Source: Phylloscopus collybita
Taxonomy: Eukaryota > Chordata > Aves > Passeriformes > Phylloscopidae
NCBI GenBank assembly: GCA_027886175.1
Contig: JAJNNQ010000006.1
Span: 61,746,001-61,810,000 of the forward strand
DNA: 64,000 bases
Direction of reading: 5' to 3'
Shown here: piece by piece, positions 55,627 through 64,000 of the stretch
How the letters are laid out: each line of letters begins with the position of its first letter
Numbering within the stretch: position 1 is the stretch's first letter
Notes under the pieces: model-generated
What the model saw: the letters and a program-made list of their open reading frames with translations, nothing else
What the model was told of the DNA's origin: nothing
The model's database searches: none
Program-made: the position numbers and the translations under genes

Positions 55627-56407
55627 TGTCTTGGTTTGGAAAGACAGGTGTCTGCCAGGGAGAGCTGGAGTTTCCCTCGGAATGGAGAATGTAAACCCCT
55701 CACCCCCTCCAAATTATAATTCTGCAATTCAGGGCTTTCAGGCAAAGATTTGGGAATGGGAATAACAGTTCTTTACTGGGAATATTAACAATACAAATGT
55801 AGTAGAAAACAAAACCACCCAACCAAACCAGCAAACAAACAAACAACAATTTTGGAGAACCCTGACAGAGTCAGAGCTCCAACCTGACACCCTGTTGGTC
55901 AGGGGGTTGGGAGCAGCCCACAGTGAGTCCTCCTGGAGTGGCAGAGGTGGTTCTGGTGGAGCAGAGATGATCCTGAGAGAAAAGGGTCCAGTGATGGTGA
56001 GAAGGGCCCAGGGATGGTGAGAAGGGTCCAGGGATGGTGAGAAGGGTCCAGTCTTCCTCCAGGAATCCAGTGGAACCAGATCCCTGGTGTTCCTGAGTCT
56101 CAGTTTTTATCCAGGTAGGAATGGTTGGCTCCCCCCACTGGGTGGAGCATTTCCTAATGGGATGGTGTGCTTTGGGGAGGGTATAGTTTGGGGATGACTG
56201 ATGGCCCATTAGCAGAAGATATCCCCTGAAGGGAGGACAAAGAGATAACAAACCCTGCCCCACCTGGTTTAACAGCTGGCCCATTATCAGAAGGCACCGC
56301 CCCCCAACCCCCAGAGTTACAAGAGATAAAAAAACCCCAAAACATCTCCCCAACTGCTTTCAACAAATGAAACAGAAGACACATTTTTGGTTCTATAACT
56401 CAAGACA
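55627..56407 (-). mobile_element. Solo LTR, family A copy 7
   Basis: A 781-bp LTR with perfect 5-bp duplication GAGGG (55622-55626 and 56408-56412). The inner right end is slightly mutated (TATAACTCAAGACA). Three 20-bp units lie at about 55986-56045. AGTAAA (plus-strand TTTACT) is near 55772. Confidence 0.93.
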
Positions 56408-57427
56408 GAGGGCCAAAGTTCAGGTTGCAGAGTGGCACTTCTCTAACTCCTTCCTCTCAACCGAAAAAAAAACCCTGCTATTTTCTAGATTTCAATTTTC
56501 TGGACACAAATGATATTAAAAAGTCATCCTGGCTGATGAGATTTAAGAGCAGGATTACAGCAAGATTGAAAAACTCCATTCTGTTGGAGAAAATCACTTG
56601 CTCCTCACCAGATTTGTGCTCAGGAGATGATAATACCCACATTAATACCACATTAATACCCACGGTCCTGCAGCCCATGAGGAGCCACAGGCACTTCCTG
56701 GAGGAGATTCCAGCTCCATCCATTTGGGACTAGTGAAAGGAAATACTTCCCAAAGAGGTCCAGAACCAGCCTGGGGAGTTTTCTGCCACAGAAACTCATT
56801 GTGGCAAAGAGCACAACCATACTTTGTAAAAAACCAGGATCATCTTTCTGGACATTCCTGGAGATAAGGAAGAGGGAAACACACACTTTTTTTTTTTTTT
56901 TTTTTTTTTTCCAGTCCTGTGGGGACCTTCCATGAGGAGAGGCAGCTCCAGAAATCCAGCACTGGGCTCTGCTTGGTGAAGTTTAAATGCATGTCTCCAA
57001 TAACCTACTTTAAAATTTCCACTGAGCCTGGCAGACTCAGCCCAGGGCAGGATTCAGCCTCTGGAGAAGTTTGAGATCAAGCATGAATTGGAGGTAAAAT
57101 GGTTATGGAGTTCAAGGACTCCAAATCCCAGAAGCAGCAGAGGAGAATTCATGGAAATGCTAAATCTTGTGGGGAGAGTCTTGCTGAGGAACTTAGTGCC
57201 CTCTTGGGCTCTAATGGCATGAGAAAAACTCTTTAAAAGAAGATTTCTGGTGCAACCCAAAGCCCAGAGGGCCAAGGCTGGTGTAGGAACTGTTATCAGC
57301 AATAGACTTGATAATGAACTGATAGGAAAGAGCTCTGAGCTGATAACACGGACAGCGGGACCAGGCTGAGCCAGCTCTGCTGCCAGGCAAGGCCAGTTCC
57401 TTTCTCTGTCCACACAGAGCAGTTAAA
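56408..57427. other. Unannotated; poly(T) at 56887-56911
   Basis: A T run of about 24 follows GAAACACACAC. An ACATTAATACC phrase is duplicated at about 56639-56661. No gene was recognised. Confidence 0.45.
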
Positions 57428-58215
57428 AATGCAAAATTCCACAGAATCCCAGGATCCCTGAGGCTGGCAAAGATTTCCAATGTCACTGAGTCCAAGCTGT
57501 GCCCCGTGCCCACCTTGTCCCCAGCCCAGAGCACTGAGTGCCACCTCCAGGGGACACCTCCAGGGCTGGGCACTGCAAAGCTCCCTGGGCAGCCCCTGCC
57601 AAGGCCTGAGCACCCTTTCCATGGGGAAATTCCTGCTGCTGGCCCAGCTGAGCCTCCCCTGGCCCAGCCTGAGGCCGTTCCCTCTCCTCCTGTCCCTGTG
57701 CCCTGGGAGCAGAGCCCGACCCCCCCGGCTGTCCCCTCCTGGCAGGAGCTGTGCAGAGCCACCAGGGCCCCCCTGAGCCTCCTTTGCTCCAGGCTCAGCC
57801 CCTTCCCAGCTCCCTCAGCCCCTCCTGGGGCTCCAGCCCCTTCCCCAGCTCCCTGCCCTGCCCTGGACACGCTGCAGCCCCTCCAGGGCTCTCCTGCAGG
57901 AGCCACAACTGGACCCAGCCCTGGAGCACAGAGGGACAATCCCTGCCCTGCTCCTGCTGGACACACAATTCCTCATCCAGCCCAGGATGTTCTTGGCCAC
58001 CCCTGGGCACCCCTGGGCTCGTGTCCAGCCCCTGCCACCAGCACCCCCAGGGCCTTTTCCGGCCCCTTTGCCCCAGACTGGTAATCCACAGGCTTGTTGT
58101 GATCCAAGGGCAGGACACAGCACTTGGCCATGTGCACCCATTCACCTCAAAGCAATTCCAGCAACTCCCTCTGTGTCTGAACCCCCAGACATTTGTCCTC
58201 CCTGAGCTCCAGGAT
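57428..58215 (-). mobile_element. CR1 fragment, young pair member 2, about 790 bp
   Basis: The longest CR1 here. It runs from the tip (CAGAATCCCAGGATCCCTG) through the 3' module to sequence upstream of it (CAGCCCAGGATGTTCTTGG, CACTTGGCCATGTGCACCC), which in CR1 belongs to the distal ORF2 region. The frame is not intact. Confidence 0.9.
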
Positions 58216-59090
58216 GCATCCAGGTGGGATAGGAACATCAGCCCCACACTCCTCCCTCCCCACCACCCCTCTGCTCAGGGCAAAAACCGACAGAATTCCC
58301 AGGGTGGAGGTTTGGAGGGTTCCCACATGTGGGTGCAGAGCCAAACCCCCTGAAAGGTCCATCCCAACCCCTCAGGCCCATCCCAAAGAGAACACTGTAT
58401 CATTATTTTAGTAATAAGGATGAAACACTGACACAATAATATAACCAACAGATATGTGCTTAAACTTCTAGCACAGTAAAAATCATGTACAATAAAAAGT
58501 AAAAACTGATATATTTAAAATAGAAGCATAAAATCATAAAATATCTTACCTGTCTGAAAAGCAACAAACCTAATACATTTTCAATGAACCTAATACATAA
58601 TCTATATTTCAACAAAATGCATTACACAAAAGCTTAAAATGGAAAGGGACCAGGGGGTTAAGGAAATTATGCTCCTGTCATATGAATGGATGATAAATAC
58701 ATTAATACTACAACATTCACCTCCAACTGACTGCTTGGAAACTGATAAAACATTATAAACACAAAGGTCACTACTTTTTGAAAGGCTGTCCAGCACTTCC
58801 CGCCTGGACAGCCTCCCTCCAATCCTGGATTTCCTGACCTGGTGCAATGCAGCAGCCAGTGCCAGGGAGGGACAGCCCTGGTGGCTCCATTCCCACCTCA
58901 GGCAGGATTTCTGTCCCGTCACAGGGAGATTTCCACACCTTCCTCAGCAGCACCAGGCTCATTCCCTGCCTTTCCCACCCTGGCTCCCCATTTTCATGCA
59001 CTGACAGCTACACTTCCCCTCCCAGGATGGGATTTTGGGCTCAGGCAAGGGAAGAGACAGCACAGAAACAAGAACACCAGAAAAGGTGGG
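58216..59090. other. No recognised feature
   Basis: Becomes AT-rich at about 58395-58780. The last five bases, GTGGG, are the next LTR's duplication. Confidence 0.4.
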
Positions 59091-59867
59091 TGTCTTGGTT
59101 TGGACAGACAGGTGTCTGCCAGGGAAAGATGGAGTTTCCCTTGGAATGGGGAATGTAAACCCCTCACCCCCCACCAAATTATAATTTTGCAATTAAGGGC
59201 TTTCAGGCAAAGATTTGGGAGTAAAAATAACAGTTCTTTACTGGGAATATTAACAATACAAATGTAGTAGAAAACAAAACCACCCAACCAAACCAGCAAA
59301 CAAACAAACAACAATTTTGGAGAACCCTGACAGAGTCAGAGCTCCAACCTGACACCCTGTTGGTCAGGGGGTTGGGAGCAGCCCACAGTGAGTCCTCCTG
59401 GAGTGGCAGAGGTGGTTCTGGTGGAGCAGAGATGATCCTGAGAGAAAAGGGTCCAGGGATGGTGAGAAGGGTCCAGGGATGGTGAGAAGGGTCCAGGGAT
59501 GGTGAGAAGGGTCCAGTCTTTCTCCAGGAACTGGGTGAAGCTGGATACTTTCTGTGTTCCCGTGTCTCAGTTTTATCCAGGTAGGAATGGTTGGCTCCCC
59601 CCACTGGGTGGAGCATCTCCCACTGGGATGATGGAATGTCGACAGTCTATTTTGGGGATGTGTTAATGGTCCATTAGTGGAAAATATCCCTCTGGAGGGA
59701 GGACCGGTGGTGACAGAGATAACAAACCCTGCCCCACCTGGTTTTAACTGTTGGCCCATTATCAGAAGGCACCCACCCACCTCCTCCCTGAGTAAAGAAG
59801 AACAATTCTCCAACTGCTTTCAGCAGATGAAATAGAACACACATTTTTGGTTCCATAACCCAAGACA
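59091..59867 (-). mobile_element. Solo LTR, family A copy 8
   Basis: A 777-bp LTR with perfect 5-bp duplication GTGGG (59086-59090 and 59868-59872). Three 20-bp units at about 59450-59510. The segment after them (GGAACTGGGTGAAGCTGG) differs from the other copies, pointing to a distinct subfamily variant. Confidence 0.93.
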
Positions 59868-59994
59868 GTGGGAAATGCTGCACTTCCCTGGAGATGAAGC
59901 TTCTGTTTTCCTCGCTGTCCCAGTGAGGGAATTTCAATGTTTGGCAGAGCAAACCTTAAAGTAAGATTCCTGCGTTGTCCCAGCCAGGAACACC

Positions 59995-60286
59995 TGTAGT
60001 CACTGTTTCTCATGTTTGCATTTTTCTTAAACTCTTTCCCAGGGATTAAAGCAGTAAACAAGGTAACTCTGTGTAAACTCTCTTGTTTTTCACTTTTCCC
60101 TCTTCTGAGGAAGGACTTCGCTTGTTGACCCTTGATGTGGCCAATGAGTTCAGGGATCCCACCTCTTAGGTGGGCACATTGTAAAAAAGTATAAAAATAA
60201 GTTCTGAGAATAAACCAGCCCCTTTTCGGAGCTTCAGTCTTCTGAATCGTGAGTCTGTGTCTCATTCATTGTGTCCCACAGCGACA
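59995..60286 (+). mobile_element. Solo LTR, family B copy 3
   Basis: A 292-bp LTR from TGTAGTC to CAGCGACA with a perfect 6-bp duplication AACACC (59989-59994 and 60287-60292). It is more diverged than copies 1 and 2 but keeps TATAAA (60190-60195) and AATAAA (60209-60214) at nearly the same spacing. Confidence 0.88.
60190..60214 (+). promoter_or_regulatory. LTR B3 TATA box and polyadenylation signal
   Basis: TATAAA and AATAAA, 13 bases apart, shorter than in copies 1 and 2. Confidence 0.7.
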
Positions 60287-60329
60287 AACACCCTCCTGCC
60301 CAGCAGGTCCACTGGCAGGAATTCCCACT

Positions 60330-60490
60330 GTGGCTGTGTCCAGTTCTGCAGGAGAGACCTTGAGGGGCTGGAGCACGTCCAGGGAAGGGAATGGAGCTGG
60401 GAAAGGGCTGGAAAACTCCTGAGGGAGCTGGGAAAGGGGGTCAGGCTGGAGAAAAGGAGGCTCAGGGGGGACCTTCTGGCTCTTCACAGT
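60330..60490 (+). mobile_element. CR1 internal fragment
   Basis: TGTCCAGTTCTGCAGGAGAG, GAGGGGCTGGAGCACGTCC and GGAGGCTCAGGGGGGACCTT match CR1 upstream of the 3' module, in sense. The 3' tip is missing, so the copy is cut on both sides. Confidence 0.82.
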
Positions 60491-60779
60491 TTTCCACCAT
60501 TCCCAGCCCCATCTGCATCACCCCCCTGCCACCAGGAACCCAGAGAGAACTTTGGGATTCAGCAAGTTAGCACAACCCCAATTTCAACCCCAGGAGCTCC
60601 AGATACCCATCCCTGCCTGAAGAACTTTTCCTGCCTCATATCCCTGTGGAGTTTGGCCCAGACCACAAGGAAAAGCCCAAACTCCTGAGTTAAAATCCTC
60701 CCAGTCCTTTCCAGTTCTTCTCAGGACACCTGCCTGCTGGTTCCCAGTTGCTGAGCACCAGTGAGGTAATAACAAAATA
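60491..60779. other. No recognised feature
   Basis: Nothing recognised. Confidence 0.4.
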
Positions 60780-61055
60780 ACTTCTTCTTCTTCTTCTCCT
60801 CTTTCTCCTTCTCCTCCTTCTTCTCCTTCTTCTTCTCATTATTCTTATTCTTATTACTATTATAATTACTATTATCATCACGATAATTATTATTACCATT
60901 ATTATCACTATTGTTACATTATTATCTCTATTATTATTATCAACTCGATAATAACTCAAAATAATCATAATAACAATAATAACAACAAAGACAAAGATAA
61001 TGAGGAATAATAATAATAATAATAATAATGATAATAATAACAACAACAACAGCAA
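60780..61055. repeat. Compound trinucleotide tract
   Basis: A (CTT/CTC)n homopyrimidine part (60780-60838) passes into (ATT)n/(AAT)n with interruptions, ending ATAATAATAACAACAACAAC. About 275 bp in total. Confidence 0.95.
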
Positions 61056-61861
61056 CTACTGTTCCCAAATAATCAGTTCTCAAATTGGGCCGGCTGGAAT
61101 ATTCAAATCCACCTCCAAATCACTCTGAAAAGGGAACTTGGAGAGTCCTGAGCTGCTGGGCTGCCAAGGAGGGCAAGTTCCAAACATCATCTACCACCTT
61201 AAAATGGAAATAAAAGGCACTTGGGTAGGGAGGACCCCTGGCTGGTGGAGCACATGGCGAGGAGAGCTCAGAAAAGCTCTTAAAAACCCAAATTATGGAA
61301 GCTCAGGAAGCCCCCAGTCCTCCTCCATTGATTCCTCCTCCCTGCCTGAGCCAGAAAGTTCCCGGGATTCTCGTTTCCTGGGATCAGGGGGTTGAAAACC
61401 ATCCAAGCTCCACTTGCCCACTGTCCCCTGGCAGTTCCCACAGGGAGTCTCCTCCTCGGCAAGGAAACCTCCCCCCAGCTCCGTGCCAGGGAGAGCAGTT
61501 TCTGGGAAAGCTGCCACCACCACCACTCCTTCCAATCAATTGTTTTAAGATGCCACCACTTCGCCAGGGCTGGAAGTGCCACTCTTAGGGGACATCTGAA
61601 AATAATTCCTTCGTTTTTTAGGTCAAACGTTGCCCTCCAGCACCGCAGAGCCCACACGACAGGAGGAACTGGAGGGAGAAGTGGCCAGCTCTGGAATTGA
61701 GATGCCCTGCACAGAGCTCCTGGTGTGGTCCAGGCTGGAATGTCATTGAATATCCAAGGTTTGGAGTCGAGAGGATGAGCTGAATCCAACCTCTCCTCGG
61801 GGGTAAGGGAGGGGAGCAGCAGTTTAGGTTTCAGCCTCAAGTGATACCTCATTCATTTAGG
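61056..61861. other. No recognised feature
   Basis: No element or exon was identified upstream of the long A run. Confidence 0.4.
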
Positions 61862-61862
61862 G

Positions 61863-61927
<65 letters not shown>
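61862..61927. repeat. Poly(A) run of about 66
   Basis: An uninterrupted A homopolymer after GTGATACCTCATTCATTTAGGG, followed by CAACAAAACAAG. It is unusually long for avian DNA and may be partly an assembly or sequencing artefact. Confidence 0.95.
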
Positions 61928-61928
<1 letters not shown>

Positions 61929-62759
61929 AACAAAACAAGAGGGGATGTGAGGCTTGAGATTCCTCAGGAAATAAAAAAAAGGGAATTCCAGCAGTCCAAG
62001 GCCTAATCCATGTGCTGTGACAGCTCTTTATCAGCCCATAAAGGAGCAATGAACACAATAATTCAATTTTGCCTCAGTAAAAGCTCAGCTGGAAGGGAAA
62101 CCTGAGCTCCTCACAGTTTTCTGATTGAACAACAGCAAAAATCCAGCCAAGATGGAAGATTTGGAATGCCTGGGATCAGAGGAGGAGCTGGCAGCACCTG
62201 GAGCAGCAGCAATTCCCTTTGGAACACCCAGCTGGGTAAGGAGCAAACAATCACACCTTGTCTGCTCCACCTCTGCCTGCCCAGCCTTAATTCGAGCCCA
62301 ATTCGAGAAAATTGGGATGGATTCTCCCAGACTGCATTCCCAGGAATTGGATCAAACACACACTGGCACCTACAGAGGCCCAAGCAGGAAGAGTAGGAGC
62401 CCAAATCCTTGGCCTGCTGGGGACCCCAAATAATCCCCCAGGAGCAGGGCTCCCTTCTGCCTCAGAGCTCCCCAAAATCCTTCACCCTGCAATCAGGGTG
62501 CAGCAGTGGGAAAACCCCTGAGGAACTGCCTCCTCCTAAAGTCCCACCTCAGGCACACTCACCAGGGCCAAGAATTGCCAGGACATTTTTTGTTCCCAGC
62601 CAAACGGTTTTTTTTTTACAGAAGTAAAAATTTTCTGAGCCAGGTAAAACCCAGAATTCCATGGAATCTCTTTTTGGTGCTTTCCAGCCATCAGCCCCAG
62701 GTGCTCCCAACCATGTCCAGTGAGCACAACCAGGGCTTTAGTTAAGCTGCTGTTGTAGG
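61928..62759. other. No recognised feature
   Basis: Nothing recognised. Confidence 0.4.
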
Positions 62760-62925
62760 TGGGCCTAAAATTATAAAATTTTATAATTATATTAACTAGA
62801 TATAAAGATACATAATATTATAATTATAAATCATCATTATAAATTATAGATTTTTATATTTATGGACATATAAATGTATAAAATTTAAAAAATATAAAAT
62901 TTTAAAATATAAAATTATAAAACCA
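62760..62925. repeat. AT-rich low-complexity tract
   Basis: ATAAAATT/TTATAATT units with almost no G or C, directly abutting the next CR1 tip. Confidence 0.9.
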
Positions 62926-63177
62926 TGGAATGATTTGGGTTGGAAGGGATCTCAAAGACCATCCACTTCCATGGCAGGGACACCTCCCACTGTCCCAGGC
63001 TGCTCCCAGCCCCAGTGTCCAACCTGGCCTTGGGCACTGCCAGGGATCCAGGGGCAGCCACAGCTGCTCTGGGCACCCTGTGCCAGGGCCTGCCCACCCT
63101 GCCAGGGAACAATTCCTGATTCCCAAGATCCCAGCCAGCCCTGCCCTGGGCACTGGGAAGCCATTCCCTGGCTCCTG
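62926..63177 (-). mobile_element. CR1 fragment, part 1 (interrupted), locus 2
   Basis: Antisense CR1 from CATGGAATGATTTGGGTTGG to CCATTCCCTGGCTCCTG, broken by the family C LTR and resumed at 63736. Confidence 0.93.
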
Positions 63178-63735
63178 TGATGCCTTGGGAAGGTTCACCT
63201 GGAACAGAGACTGGACAGAGCTGGAGAATAAAGTAGATATTTATTAAAAGGGCCTTTAAGGATACATCTTGGGCAGGACAAGAGCCTGGCCAGGGCTCCA
63301 CCCAAGGTGGACCCAAAATGGTCACAAAATGGACCCAAAATGGACACAAAATGGACACAAAATGGACCCAAAATGGACCCAAAATGGACACAAAATGGTC
63401 ACAAAATGGACACAAAATGGACCCAAAATGGACCCCTGGTCACGAGGTCTCACACTTGGATCAGTTCTGGTCCATTTGCACATTGGGGTTGAATTGTCCA
63501 GTTCCAGCTGCAGGTTCTGCAGTCCCACCCTTCTTGTTTTCTCTCTGCAGCCACCCTTGTTTGTGCTCTGGGGCCTGAACACTTGTCCCAGCTGTGCTTG
63601 GGGTGCAGCAGGAGCAGGATTTGTTTTGTGTCCCTGCTCTGTGCAGAGCTGAGTGACCCTGAATGTGAGGCTGAGAGCTGCAGCCCTGGGCAGCACAGAA
63701 CCTGAAATGCAGCAAAGATAAAACTGAAGGCATCA
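63178..63735 (-). mobile_element. LTR-like insertion, family C copy 2
   Basis: A 558-bp copy of the 11930-12431 element with the same ends (TGATGCCTT and AAGGCATCA) and minus-strand AATAAA (plus-strand TTTATT at 63240-63245). It is 56 bp longer, almost all explained by five extra 11-bp units (about 11 against 6). The junction shows the same apparent CTG duplication at the same CR1 position. Confidence 0.78.
63308..63431. repeat. 11-bp tandem array inside LTR C2
   Basis: About 11 units of TGGACMCAAAA or TGGTCACAAAA. It is the main length difference between the two family C copies. Confidence 0.93.
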
Positions 63736-63945
63736 CTGTCCCTCTGTCCCTTGTCCCCAGTCCCTCTGCAGCTCTCCTGGAGCCCCTTCAGGCCCTGCCA
63801 GGGGCTCTGAGCTCTCCCTGGAGCTTCTCCTCTCCAGCTGAGCAACCCCAGCTCTCCCAGACTGGCTCCAGAGGGGCTCCAGCCCTGGAGCAGCTCTGTG
63901 GCCTCCTCTGGACTTGTTCCAAGAGCTCCACATCTTCCCTGTGGG
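63736..63945 (-). mobile_element. CR1 fragment, part 2, locus 2
   Basis: CTGTCCCTCTGTCCCTTGTCC, CTGGAGCTTCTCCTCTCC and CTGGACTTGTTCCAAGAGC continue the interrupted CR1 further upstream than at the 12-kb locus. Confidence 0.9.
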
Positions 63946-64000
63946 GAGAAATGAGGCAATTTTGTTCTGATGTTGGAATTTGGGCCTCCAAATTTAGGCT

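Noticed and set aside
57211..58353. Frames of 192-251 codons on both strands
   Set aside because: They coincide with the long antisense CR1 fragment and do not follow the ORF2 reading frame as an intact protein.

Overview
The window looks like a gene-free stretch of a bird genome, most likely a songbird (inference). The evidence is about 30 fragments of CR1 LINEs, recognisable by their conserved 3' end and short terminal direct repeats, interleaved with solo long terminal repeats (LTRs) of endogenous retroviruses and many tandem arrays. I found no convincing protein-coding exon, tRNA, rRNA, CRISPR array or bacterial-type feature. The long open frames fall in CR1 fragments, simple repeats or stop-poor GC-rich DNA, usually on both strands at once, and I do not call any of them genes.

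Three LTR families can be delimited by their ends and target-site duplications (TSDs). Family A (about 730-805 bp, ends TGTCTTGG...CCAAGACA, 5-bp TSDs) has eight copies: 384-1156, 10650-11449, 23394-24981 (split), 24138-24941 (nested in the previous one), 29528-30291, 31888-32621, 55627-56407 and 59091-59867. Family B (about 290-313 bp, starts TGTAGYC, 6-bp TSDs) has three copies between 50.3 and 60.3 kb, each with a TATA box closely followed by AATAAA. Family C (502 and 558 bp, TGATGCC...GGCATCA) has two copies, both at the same position inside a CR1. No internal gag/pol/env sequence was recognised, so all appear to be solo LTRs.

Layout: 0-10 kb holds one LTR, CR1 ends facing each other, AT-rich DNA and large arrays of TGGA, AAAAAT and a 15-mer. 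10-26 kb holds LTR A2, the CR1/LTR C composite, minisatellites at 13.8-14.6 kb, a 186-bp triplication at 21.6 kb and the nested LTR pair. 26-48 kb holds scattered CR1, two LTR A copies, a 690-bp GGACA-rich minisatellite at 34.5 kb and an LTR-like block near 45 kb. 48-64 kb is richest in LTRs and ends with a second CR1/LTR C composite.

There is no gene network to describe. What can be reconstructed is a history of insertion: CR1 copies as substrate, LTRs landing in or beside them, one LTR landing in another, and at least one dispersed duplication (2.1 kb and 47.5 kb loci). All comparisons were made by eye; family names from a repeat library are not assigned.
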